From the NCBI GenBank assembly GCA_027312225.1, contig DAICXK010000002.1:367-64366 (forward strand): DNA of 64,000 nucleotides, in the 5' to 3' direction. Every line of letters begins with the position of its first letter. Position 1 is the stretch's first letter. Source of the stretch: Candidatus Saccharimonadota bacterium. GTDB taxonomy: Bacteria > Patescibacteriota > Saccharimonadia > Saccharimonadales > Saccharimonadaceae. Of this stretch, positions 16,286 to 24,539 are shown one piece after another. A model generated the notes under the pieces. It made no database searches. It was not told where the DNA came from and was given only the letters and a program-made list of their open reading frames with translations. Position numbers and translations under genes: made by a program.

Positions 16286-19200
16286 ATGAACAACGAGACG
16301 CAATCAGCTCGACCTCTCTCGGACGACGAAGCATATCGACAGTATGTTGAGGCAAATCAAACGCAAGAAGACCTTGACCGGGCCGCCGCAGATGGGCGCT
16401 TAGTCGAGCAGCAGGCGGAAAAAACGTATGAAACAATGTCGCGAGCAGAGCTTGCGAATGTCATTGGCCGTGCCGAGGCAGTTGGTGATACATCGACTTC
16501 AATGGAAGCCCAGCATTTTCTTGAAGAGCAGATTGAGAAGGCGGTTGCAGGTATGTCTGACGAGCTGCCTGAATACGAGGATAGAAACGGTAACATCGTC
16601 CATGACCTTGAAACGCCGCGTCAACGCTACCGCCGCATGTTGACGGACAAATACCTGAACAAAGCTATTGGTATCAAAGAATCTGCAGATTTAAACGAGC
16701 AAGATACTGCACACACACCTGAACACACCTCTGATAATCCTGAGACAGAACTTGTCGAACTTGTTGCCGAAGACAATGCCGGACTCCATGCGGAGATTAC
16801 GAGCTTGCGTGCTCAGATGGAGGCGGATTCAGCGCGCCTTGCAGAGCTTGAGGCAAAAGTTGAGGCAAGGACAGAGGCTGAAGAGCTGAGCGATCTGACA
16901 AGTCAGGTCGAAGCTCAAGAAAGCACACCTGTCGATGAAGCCGAGAAACCTGCAGAAGATGAGAACGCTTTTATTGATCGGTCAAGCGAAACTGCGCAGC
17001 GTCTAGAAGAAGAGGGAGTTCTTCCTAAACTTAATCAGCGACGCGAGAGTGGCAAGTTCGCAAGCGGTAAAGAAGACGAATACGTCACGGCTCATCAATT
17101 AGACGTCATCGAGGCAAACGCTGATCTTATTAAGGCCGGTCGTCCAGAGGAGGACGGCGATTCAGCTGGTGACGCAGAGGAAACAGTAGCTGAGAGCGCT
17201 GAAGTTGTGGCTGAAAAGAAGGAACTTGCGGCCAAGCAGCCACGCGCAACACGAAAAGAAACAAATGGCCCAATTGAAAAGCTTGTTGTATATACTGACG
17301 GGTCGTTCGAGTGGGTTCCTGTTGAACCTAAAGTGCCAACGGAAGAAGCGACAGGCGAGGCTCAATCGGGAGAAGCCGCTCCGGGTTCTGACGCGACAGA
17401 TGAGAGCGGTGATGGCCAGCCGGAGGCAGCGGCTGGTGATTCTGGGTCTTCTGCTGAAGATGCACCAGGGAAAGAGACTGACTCTGATAGGGCACGCGAG
17501 ATCGCTCAAGAATTTAATCTTGATGACCCCGTCCAAATGGGCAAATATCGCGCAAAACTAGAGAAAGAGGGTATCTCAACCGCAGGCTTTGACGCCGAAG
17601 CGTTGAAGAGAATCGCAGCTGGTGAAGAGAATTTCCCATCGGACGCAGTAGAAGCCAAAGGGGATCAAGAAGAGAATGATACATCTCGTACAATGCGTGA
17701 AATCGCAGAAGAATTCAATCTCGATGATCCTGTTCAGATGGGCAAGTTTCGTGCCAAGTTAGAAAAAGAGGGCATCTCGACTGCTAGTCTTGACGCCGAG
17801 GCCTTAAAGCGAATCGTTGCTGGTGAAGAAGAATACCCTTCAGATACAACTGAAGCTGGCAGTGATACCGAAGGCTCGAACGAAACTGGTGGCGATGACG
17901 ACGATGCGAAAACTGACGATGAGGCAAAAGCCGAGCAGGATGCAAAGAACATCGCTGATTACGACAAAGATCGCCTCGAGAATCTCCTTAAACTTCGTGA
18001 TCAGATGCAAGCAGAGTCAGAGCGTCTTCGTGCCGAAGGGAAAACGACTGAGGCGGATGCTATCGATAACAAAATTGTTGGATATAACCTCACAATCAAG
18101 GAACTTGAGGAGAGGCTAGCGAATCAGGAGGGCAGTGATAGTGAGCCTGGAAAAGAGAAGGCAGACAATCCGACGCTTGATAATCTTCCTGCTCGTGAAG
18201 ATGAAGCATCGAAAGAGCAAGCAGAAAAAGACAAGGCGCTTGGTGATGCAGCTGATCGCCTGGCAGAGCTAAAGGCGCAACCATGGTTCCGTAAAGACAA
18301 GGAGGCAATTAAAGCAGCTGAAGCGGAATACCTAAAGCTCGCACAAGAAGCCGGACGTGAAATCGTTGACGGATACGAAGATGAAGCGGCTCGCCAGACT
18401 ATGTTCGCCGCTACTCAGGTAGCAATGTGGGAAGATATTAACAATCGTGTTGCTGAGATTAAAAAGCAAACAGGATACGGCAAGTTTACCGAAGCGTTCG
18501 GTAAGATGCACCCTGCTGCGCGTATGGCAGTCATGGCAGGTGCTGGTATTGGTATCGGTGTTGCGGCTGCAGCGGCTGGCACGGTGACTGGCGGCGTTGG
18601 TGGTGCCGCGGTTCTTGGGATTGCTACGGGGTGGGCGGCAAAACTAGCTAAGGCTAAGGTAAACGTTGACATCGCTGGTACCGAAGCAAACCAAACGCGT
18701 GAAAAAGGAAAATTCGACGCATTTATGGCTGGTGCAAGTAAGGTAACGGGCCTTGCCAAGCTAACGAAATGGGGCGAGCGCCGACTTGATAGGAAATTTG
18801 ATGGCCAAGAAGTTGAGGCGATGAAAACAATCGACCTCGCGGCCGTTAACAATAATTGGACACAAGATGAGATTGATGCGGAAAAGGCAAAGCGCAAAGC
18901 AGAGCTTACTGATCAAAAGAACAAGGCTCGATCACGACGTGCAATGGCAACAAGTGCTGTCGTCTTGATTGGTGGTGGAACGGCGTCATTTATCGCAGCT
19001 GAGACACTGGGCATGCCGAGCCTTGAAGACCATCTTGGCGCCAAGGATGACCAAACAGATCTAGAGAAGGTGACTCCTCGCGACGAAGGGACAGAAGGGG
19101 ATGGTTCTGGCGACGGTGGTGAAGGTGACCACGAAGGTGATGGGGGTGATACTGGTGAAGAAACTGGTCCGCTGCCCGGCGAATACACGGCTGACAACAT

Positions 19201-20974
19201 TAATGTTAACTACGAAGAATTCTTGAGCGAAAACAAGATCTCCGAATGGGCGATGGGTGAAAAGATGGACATGACCTCAACCGAGACAGCTATGGACGAT
19301 ATGTGGGATCTTGGCGAGTCTGATCCGGGACATGCCGGGCAGATGGTACAAGGCTATCTGACTGAGGCTCAAAAAGAAGAGCTTGGCCTTGGTGGCATGA
19401 CACCACAGCAGGTGGAAAACGCTCTTCATGACGATGCGACCCGTGCAGCAGCCCTTAATATGATTGCTGAGCAGCTTGAAAACGGTGGTGCGACGGTAGA
19501 AATTGTTGATGATGTTCATGGCAGCTTCTACAACTGGGGCGCTCGTCCTGTCGATGCAAATGGTAATACGATTAGCATGGAAGAGGCACGCGCCAACGGC
19601 ATCAGCGATACAGAGCTTGTACAGTCAGAGAGGTACCTTAATGGGGTATCATTGCTACGCGTCACCGATGCGAATGGCAATGTGTCGTACTTTAACAGCG
19701 AGTGTAAGAACTTCCTGACCGAAAAGCCAACGCCAGATATCCCAGTTGCTACGAGCGACCCAGTGTCGGAAAGTCCTTCTGACCCTGGTACAGAGAATCC
19801 GGGCACGGCACCTGACGGAGAAGCTGAAAACCCCGGTACTGCACCTGAGGATGAGGCCGAGAATCCAGGTACTTCACCAGATGGTGAAGAAGAAAACCCT
19901 GGCACTGCACCTGATGGCGAAGAGGAGAATCCTGGTACAGCACCTGACGGAGAAGAAGAAAACCCGGGTACTGCACCTGAGGATGAGGCTGAGAATCCAG
20001 GCACTTCACCAGATGGTGAAGAAGAAAATCCAGGAACTGCTCCAGATGATGAAGAGGAGAATCCTGGTACAGCACCTGACGGAGAAGAAGAAAACCCGTC
20101 TGATGAGATTGAGGAGAATCCAAAAACTGAGGATGCAAGTGAGTATCCAACGGCTCCAGACGCCGAGAACCCGGGTACTGCACCTGAGGATGAGGCTGAG
20201 AATCCAGGTACTTCACCAGATGGTGAAGAAGAAAATCCAGGAACTGCTCCTGACGGAGAAGAAGAAAACCCTGGCACCGCACCTGATGGCGAAGAGGAAA
20301 ATCCCGGTACAGCACCTGACGCTGAGGAAGAAAATCCTTCTGATCCTGTCGAAGAAAATCCAAGTGACGAAGCAGAAGAGAACCCATCAGACTATGATGA
20401 GGAGAATCCATCTGATCCCGAGGAAGAAAACCCAAGTGATCCCAACGAGGAGAATCCAAGCGACGAAGCAGAGGAGAATCCATCTGATGAGATTGAAGAG
20501 AATCCAAAGTCAGAAGATCCTGATGATTATCCGACCGAAGAAGACGTTCCTCCAGCCGAAGTTGACGAAGACCAAGGTGAAACTGAGCCACCTGAAGACA
20601 CCGAAGATAATGCAACGGCCGAAGAAACGCCTCATGAGGAAGTTCCATCTGATCATGACGCTGGCACTGCCGAAGAAGCAGAACCCGTTCCTGAAGAAGA
20701 GCGCGAGGAAGAGGTTGAGCAAGCGCCAGTTGATCCTAGTGCACCATCAGAAGAAGCACCAGGAACTGAAGTTACGGGCCCAGGTGCACCACAGCCTGCC
20801 CCCGCACCAGCTCCAGCTCCGGCACCAGAACCACAGCCACAACCAGCTCCAGCGCCTGAGCCAGCACCACAACCTGCACCGGCTCCGGAACCTGCACCTG
20901 ATCCTGCGCCCGCTCCAGCTCCAGCTGAGGTAGACCCTGATCAGGGTGAAACCGAGCCGCCCGAAGATTCGTAA
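16286..20974 (+). CDS. Giant acidic repeat protein with internal membrane segments
   Basis: 1562 residues, unlike any family I know. Residues 1-740 have no signal peptide and are Glu/Ala/Lys-rich and partly coiled-coil. They hold two copies of a ~49-residue unit (about 404-452 and 471-519; FNLDDPVQMGK, EKEGIST, DAEALKRI, AGEE). A long Gly/Ala hydrophobic stretch lies at about 745-790 and a second segment at 886-908. A small domain follows (950-1155). Residues 1167-1411 are about 20 copies of an 11-residue ENPGTAPDGEE / 7-residue EENPSD-type repeat. A Pro/Ala 'APAPEPQP' rod (about 1499-1549) is bracketed by two copies of DQGETEPPED. A surface stalk with a cytoplasmic N-terminus is inferred. 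Confidence 0.85.
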   Translation: MNNETQSARPLSDDEAYRQYVEANQTQEDLDRAAADGRLVEQQAEKTYETMSRAELANVIGRAEAVGDTSTSMEAQHFLEEQIEKAVAGMSDELPEYEDRNGNIVHDLETPRQRYRRMLTDKYLNKAIGIKESADLNEQDTAHTPEHTSDNPETELVELVAEDNAGLHAEITSLRAQMEADSARLAELEAKVEARTEAEELSDLTSQVEAQESTPVDEAEKPAEDENAFIDRSSETAQRLEEEGVLPKLNQRRESGKFASGKEDEYVTAHQLDVIEANADLIKAGRPEEDGDSAGDAEETVAESAEVVAEKKELAAKQPRATRKETNGPIEKLVVYTDGSFEWVPVEPKVPTEEATGEAQSGEAAPGSDATDESGDGQPEAAAGDSGSSAEDAPGKETDSDRAREIAQEFNLDDPVQMGKYRAKLEKEGISTAGFDAEALKRIAAGEENFPSDAVEAKGDQEENDTSRTMREIAEEFNLDDPVQMGKFRAKLEKEGISTASLDAEALKRIVAGEEEYPSDTTEAGSDTEGSNETGGDDDDAKTDDEAKAEQDAKNIADYDKDRLENLLKLRDQMQAESERLRAEGKTTEADAIDNKIVGYNLTIKELEERLANQEGSDSEPGKEKADNPTLDNLPAREDEASKEQAEKDKALGDAADRLAELKAQPWFRKDKEAIKAAEAEYLKLAQEAGREIVDGYEDEAARQTMFAATQVAMWEDINNRVAEIKKQTGYGKFTEAFGKMHPAARMAVMAGAGIGIGVAAAAAGTVTGGVGGAAVLGIATGWAAKLAKAKVNVDIAGTEANQTREKGKFDAFMAGASKVTGLAKLTKWGERRLDRKFDGQEVEAMKTIDLAAVNNNWTQDEIDAEKAKRKAELTDQKNKARSRRAMATSAVVLIGGGTASFIAAETLGMPSLEDHLGAKDDQTDLEKVTPRDEGTEGDGSGDGGEGDHEGDGGDTGEETGPLPGEYTADNINVNYEEFLSENKISEWAMGEKMDMTSTETAMDDMWDLGESDPGHAGQMVQGYLTEAQKEELGLGGMTPQQVENALHDDATRAAALNMIAEQLENGGATVEIVDDVHGSFYNWGARPVDANGNTISMEEARANGISDTELVQSERYLNGVSLLRVTDANGNVSYFNSECKNFLTEKPTPDIPVATSDPVSESPSDPGTENPGTAPDGEAENPGTAPEDEAENPGTSPDGEEENPGTAPDGEEENPGTAPDGEEENPGTAPEDEAENPGTSPDGEEENPGTAPDDEEENPGTAPDGEEENPSDEIEENPKTEDASEYPTAPDAENPGTAPEDEAENPGTSPDGEEENPGTAPDGEEENPGTAPDGEEENPGTAPDAEEENPSDPVEENPSDEAEENPSDYDEENPSDPEEENPSDPNEENPSDEAEENPSDEIEENPKSEDPDDYPTEEDVPPAEVDEDQGETEPPEDTEDNATAEETPHEEVPSDHDAGTAEEAEPVPEEEREEEVEQAPVDPSAPSEEAPGTEVTGPGAPQPAPAPAPAPAPEPQPQPAPAPEPAPQPAPAPEPAPDPAPAPAPAEVDPDQGETEPPEDS
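17495..17841 (+). repeat. Two copies of a ~150-nt coding repeat
   Basis: Copy 1 is at about 17495-17643 and copy 2 at about 17698-17841, inside the giant protein gene. Both encode EFNLDDPVQMGK, then AKLEKEGIST, then DAEALKRI. Several synonymous and a few amino-acid differences show the duplication is not recent. Confidence 0.8.
19784..20520 (+). repeat. 33-nt and 21-24-nt tandem coding repeats (ENPGTAPDGEE / EENPSD)
   Basis: Tandem units encode ENPGTAPDGEE, ENPGTAPEDEA or ENPGTSPDGEE (33 nt each), in higher-order blocks that occur twice (about 19790-20100 and 20165-20335). They pass into shorter EENPSD+2 units (20335-20500). Many synonymous codon changes show selection for the peptide, not the DNA. 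The array is coding, not CRISPR. Confidence 0.9.
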
Positions 20975-21021
20975 GATCATTGACCGGTGGGCTGATTGAA
21001 ATAGAAAGAAAGGATAAAGCA

Positions 21022-22434
21022 ATGAAAATACAAAATAATATCAACGTAATACGCAAAGGTTTCTTGCACCGATTTGCTGGCCTGCTCTCAGTAGCTGTTC
21101 TAGTTGTTGTTGGTCTTGTAGGACTTGGCCCAGTTGTCGATGCGTGGGGTCCTTCGGACCGTCCGACGTATAAGACGGCAAGCCCTGCGCCGCATGTGAC
21201 GTTCAACTCGATCACAGATAACCCTGCGTATGGTGACGAGCGAAACTTCTTCCGTATCAAGGATGCCGCAACATCGGGTACCTATACGGACGAACTGAAG
21301 GTCGAGCCAGGTAAAACCTATCGTGGATATATCTATGTTCACAACAATGCGTCAAAAGTATTAAATGATGCTGCCCACGACTATAAGGGCATTGCGCTGA
21401 ATACACAGCTACGTGTCAACCTGCCAAACAGTGTGACACCTGGTAACAAAGCTCGTATCAACGCATATATTACTGCGGATAATGCTCAGCCAAAGCAAAT
21501 TTGGGATGAAGCATACATGACTGCAGACTCGGCTGTAGCAATTCGCTACGTACCAAATTCAGCCAAGTTCTATAATAATGGTCCGACAAACGGAGCTACT
21601 ATCGCTGATTCGTTCCTGACAACGGGCGCGCCATTAGGATTTGATAGCCTGAACGGACGCATTCCTGGTTGTAACGAGTACTCTGGATATATTCTCTTCG
21701 ACTTTGTCGTTGACAAGCCAGACTTCACATTTACAAAGCAGGTTGCAAAAGAGGGGTCAAAGCAGTGGGGTGACTCGGTCACTGCAAAGCCAGGTGAGAA
21801 GGTGAATTTCCTCTTGTCGTACCAAAACACTGGTACAACACAGCAGAACAACGTTATTTTACGCGACACACTTCCAGCTGGTATGACGTATGTTGCTGGC
21901 AGTACTATCGTGACGAATTCGGTAAGTCCGAATGGTGCCAAGGGTGCTGACGGTGTCGCAACAACGACTGGCGTGAACTACGGATCATACGCGCCTCGTG
22001 GTAATTTGTTTGTACAATTTAGTGCAACAGTACCAAGTGCTGACAAACTAAAGTGCGGTAAGAACGAGCTTGTTAATACAGGCCAGGCCTCAAACGACAA
22101 TGGTCGCAAGAATGACACGGCAAAGGTGATTGTTGAGGTTGAATGTCAACAACCTTGTGTTCCAAAGGATGGCGAAGTTGTCAACAAAGACGGTAATTGT
22201 GTACCTGCAGCACTACCTACAACAGGGCCTGCACAGATTATCGCCGGTATCTTGGGTGTTGCGCTTGTTGCACTAGGCTTTGCCTACTGGATGCGCAGCC
22301 GAAAGTCATACAAGAAAGCACTCGCAGGCTTTACTGATGACTTTAAGGAAGAACCGAGTGAAGAGCTACTCGTCGCAAAGACTGAGTCGCATGATGTTCA
22401 CGACGCACACGCGAACAACTTCCATAAGAAATAG
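21022..22434 (+). CDS. Secreted DUF11-type surface protein with LPTTG anchor motif
   Basis: 470 residues. A signal peptide spans about 18-38 (LLSVAVLVVVGLVGLG, likely cleavage after VVDA). A beta-rich region follows, then a DUF11-like module (PGEKVNFLLSYQNTGTTQQNNV, LRDTLPAGMTYVAGST) near 250-370. A cysteine-bearing stretch leads to LPTTG at about 397-401, a membrane helix (IIAGILGVALVALGFAYW) and basic residues. This is the layout of sortase substrates. An unusual ~45-residue acidic/His-rich tail remains inside. No sortase gene is in the window. ATG 21022 has an AAAGGA site; the in-frame ATG at 20980 does not. Confidence 0.87.
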   Translation: MKIQNNINVIRKGFLHRFAGLLSVAVLVVVGLVGLGPVVDAWGPSDRPTYKTASPAPHVTFNSITDNPAYGDERNFFRIKDAATSGTYTDELKVEPGKTYRGYIYVHNNASKVLNDAAHDYKGIALNTQLRVNLPNSVTPGNKARINAYITADNAQPKQIWDEAYMTADSAVAIRYVPNSAKFYNNGPTNGATIADSFLTTGAPLGFDSLNGRIPGCNEYSGYILFDFVVDKPDFTFTKQVAKEGSKQWGDSVTAKPGEKVNFLLSYQNTGTTQQNNVILRDTLPAGMTYVAGSTIVTNSVSPNGAKGADGVATTTGVNYGSYAPRGNLFVQFSATVPSADKLKCGKNELVNTGQASNDNGRKNDTAKVIVEVECQQPCVPKDGEVVNKDGNCVPAALPTTGPAQIIAGILGVALVALGFAYWMRSRKSYKKALAGFTDDFKEEPSEELLVAKTESHDVHDAHANNFHKK

Positions 22435-22455
22435 TATCTTGGGGTGCGAAAGATT

Positions 22456-22485
22456 ATATGCCAGCTGCTTGCTGGCATATTTTCT
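22456..22485 (+). terminator. Rho-independent terminator after the LPTTG protein gene
   Basis: ATATGCCAGC (22456-22465) and GCTGGCATAT (22471-22480) form a perfect 10-bp stem with a 5-nt loop, followed by TTTCT. Confidence 0.85.
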
Positions 22486-22520
22486 ATGGTAGAATGAGAG
22501 AAGTGAAAAAGGGTGAGGGA

Positions 22521-24083
22521 ATGAAACTGGCGATTATATATCCAGACCAAGAGGGTTGGACGGTCGATCGTTTCCGTGAAAGTGCAGAAGAGCGTGGTAT
22601 CGAGGTCCAAACGATTGCTGTCACTGATGAACTGATTGCGCGCCAAGATGTTGATCGGCGGGTGAGCGAAGCAGATGCTGTGCTGTGGAAGTTTGCCGAT
22701 GCAACGCTGGCTGGCTTTCTGGCTTCGTATCCTATTATGAAGAATAAGCCGTTCATCAACACTGGTGTTGCCTTGATGCCGAGTGCGACTGACAAGTTCC
22801 TTCAGCAGCAGCTTTTGGTACGATCATCGTTACGTGAATACGCGCTTCCGACCTATCGAGTGTACAGCAGAGAGCACACGCAAAGCCTCATAGAAGATGG
22901 GGTGATGTCATATCCCATCGTCATCAAGCCTGCATGGGGGACAAATGCTCAGAACGTCCATATTATTGCCTCATCGGACGAATTGAAAAAGGTTGACGCG
23001 TGGCATAGTCAGATCGCTGAGCCATTTATATCGAGCACTGAAGAGTGGCGAGTATTTGTCATTGGCGGAGTAGTCGCGGGAATTATGAAGAAACACCGCA
23101 GAGAAGGGGCGAATCCTGACACTACAATCATAGGCGGCGGGGCGCGTAACGTTGCTGAGGAGGATGGTCATCTCTCGGGGCGGCTCGCGGATATTGCCGA
23201 GCGCGTGGCATCGTTATTCCATCTCGAATATGCAGGTATTGATATCGTACGAGAGCGCAGCACACAAAAGTTATACGTGTATGAAGCGAATAGTGCGGCG
23301 GGATGGCAGAATGGATTCGTTGAAGCAACAGGTGAGGATGTACCGGGTCAAGTGCTTGACTGGTTTGAAGAGCGATTATCGTTGCATCGAGACAGCGACG
23401 TGTCGCGATCAGTGCGGAAGTATCTTTATAGGCGTTCCTATCGGCTACCGTTGCTTGATGAATTGTTACTAATCAGTGTACTTATGGAGGTATATCCGAA
23501 GAGTGGTATGATCCTACGGCGTCAGCGACTGATGGGCGAGGCGTACGAGCATCTACGCCAGGCGGTGCAATATGTAGTTGACGAGGATGGGGCTCGTGGT
23601 ATTTCTCATACAAGGGAAGTATTGGATAATGTTGGGCGTCATCACACTGTTGATCCCCGCAAGATGCTAGGCGATGCGCTGTATGAGGCAGTCTTCGGTG
23701 ACGAAAATGATACGGGACCACCAGCAGCAGAGATAGCTGTCGACAATCTTGCAGAGTGGGTGCACTATTTTAAACGGCAGGATGACCTCTCACTAGTATC
23801 GACAATCGATCAGGTTATAAAAGAAAACTTCATGGCCGTATCCCTGCTGACTTTGCTTACGTTCGCTGTCTCTGCCCGGGAGATGGGACACCCAAGTGAG
23901 GTAGAGCCACTTATCATAAGCCGCGCTCGGGCGAGCGTATCGTGGGCAGGCAACTTCCTTATAGATGAGCAAGAGCAGGCAGTAGGAATATCGGCTAGGC
24001 ATACGTTACGACAGGGATATTTACAGAGTGCATATTACGTTCAACTAGAGGCTCTCGTAGAGAAGGCGGGCTTGCAAAAATAG
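22521..24083 (+). CDS. ATP-grasp protein (RimK-like) with an uncharacterised C-terminal region
   Basis: 520 residues. The N-terminal ~300 residues have the ATP-grasp plan: a pre-grasp Rossmann part (KLAIIYPDQEG), the ATP lysine segment SYPIVIKPAWGTNAQNV, a lid with EEWRVFVIGG, and metal ligands in YAGIDIVRE and YVYEANSAAGWQNG. This resembles RimK/glutathione-synthetase-type ligases that join a carboxylate to an amine. The last ~210 residues (from RKYLYRRSYR) are helical and I do not recognise them. Substrate unknown. TAGAAT at 22490-22495 makes GTG 22503 a possible leaderless start; ATG 22521 has GAGGGA only 0-5 nt away. Confidence 0.8.
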   Translation: MKLAIIYPDQEGWTVDRFRESAEERGIEVQTIAVTDELIARQDVDRRVSEADAVLWKFADATLAGFLASYPIMKNKPFINTGVALMPSATDKFLQQQLLVRSSLREYALPTYRVYSREHTQSLIEDGVMSYPIVIKPAWGTNAQNVHIIASSDELKKVDAWHSQIAEPFISSTEEWRVFVIGGVVAGIMKKHRREGANPDTTIIGGGARNVAEEDGHLSGRLADIAERVASLFHLEYAGIDIVRERSTQKLYVYEANSAAGWQNGFVEATGEDVPGQVLDWFEERLSLHRDSDVSRSVRKYLYRRSYRLPLLDELLLISVLMEVYPKSGMILRRQRLMGEAYEHLRQAVQYVVDEDGARGISHTREVLDNVGRHHTVDPRKMLGDALYEAVFGDENDTGPPAAEIAVDNLAEWVHYFKRQDDLSLVSTIDQVIKENFMAVSLLTLLTFAVSAREMGHPSEVEPLIISRARASVSWAGNFLIDEQEQAVGISARHTLRQGYLQSAYYVQLEALVEKAGLQK

Positions 24084-24135
24084 TCGTCATCTGATACAAT
24101 CAACACTTGATTGATTAACAATTTAAAGGAATGAT

Positions 24136-24444
24136 ATGACAAAAGCAGTCGTAAAGGTTGGTGGCAAGCAGTACATTGTCGCTGAAAAAGAGACCCTCCT
24201 GGTGGACCTCCTCCCGGAAGGAACAAAAGAGCTCACCCTTGATGCACTACTTGTAATCGACGGAGACAAGACCACCGTTGGTACACCAGTAGTCAAAGGT
24301 GTGACTGTAAAGGCCAAGGTTGTCGAGGAGCTCGTAAAGGGCGACAAGATCCGCGTGATTCGCTATAAGGCAAAAAAGCGTGTTCACAAAGAGAACGGCC
24401 ATCGCCAAAAATACTCAAAGATTGAAATCTCATCAATCAAATAG
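24136..24444 (+). CDS. rplU: 50S ribosomal protein L21
   Basis: 102 residues, standard length. Family features are VVKVGGKQYIVAE at the N-terminus and the C-terminal RNA-binding KAKKRVHKENGHRQKYSKIEI. L21 binds 23S rRNA domain I. An AAAGGA ribosome site precedes the ATG. Usually rpmA (L27) follows directly; here an intrinsic terminator and then parA follow, so L27 must lie elsewhere or be missing. Confidence 0.96.
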   Translation: MTKAVVKVGGKQYIVAEKETLLVDLLPEGTKELTLDALLVIDGDKTTVGTPVVKGVTVKAKVVEELVKGDKIRVIRYKAKKRVHKENGHRQKYSKIEISSIK

Positions 24445-24448
24445 TTAT

Positions 24449-24474
24449 AAAAACCACCCTCCGGGGTGGTTTTT
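24449..24474 (+). terminator. Rho-independent terminator after rplU
   Basis: AACCACCC and GGGTGGTT form an 8-bp stem with a 4-nt loop, flanked by A-run and T-run (TTTTT). Confidence 0.9.
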
Positions 24475-24501
24475 ATAGTGGTGAGAAATGATAACGCGTG
24501 C

Positions 24502-24539
24502 TACAATGGGAATAGCAAAAGGGGTATGGAAAGCACGTG
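24502..24539 (+). promoter_or_regulatory. parA promoter
   Basis: TACAAT at 24502-24507 is followed by an AAAAGGGG ribosome site and the GTG start at 24537. Confidence 0.45.

Noticed and set aside
18415-18897. Minus-strand 160-codon frame inside the giant protein gene
   Set aside because: It is antisense to the Gly/Ala-rich membrane region of the giant protein. It lacks a start signal and any recognisable family.
19528-20277. Long minus-strand open frame of 249 codons with a repeated PGFSSSPSG-type pattern
   Set aside because: It is the antisense shadow of the ENPGT repeats; periodic DNA without stops gives open frames on both strands. No promoter or ribosome site fits.
19784-20520. Regular direct repeats that might be a CRISPR array
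   Set aside because: There are no unique spacers, the units are in frame and coding, variation is at codon third positions, and there are no cas genes.
19746-20933. 395-codon plus-strand frame in another phase over the same repeats
   Set aside because: Same cause. It is Lys/Arg/Leu/His-rich low-complexity sequence, and the main frame carries the conserved acidic pattern and silent changes.
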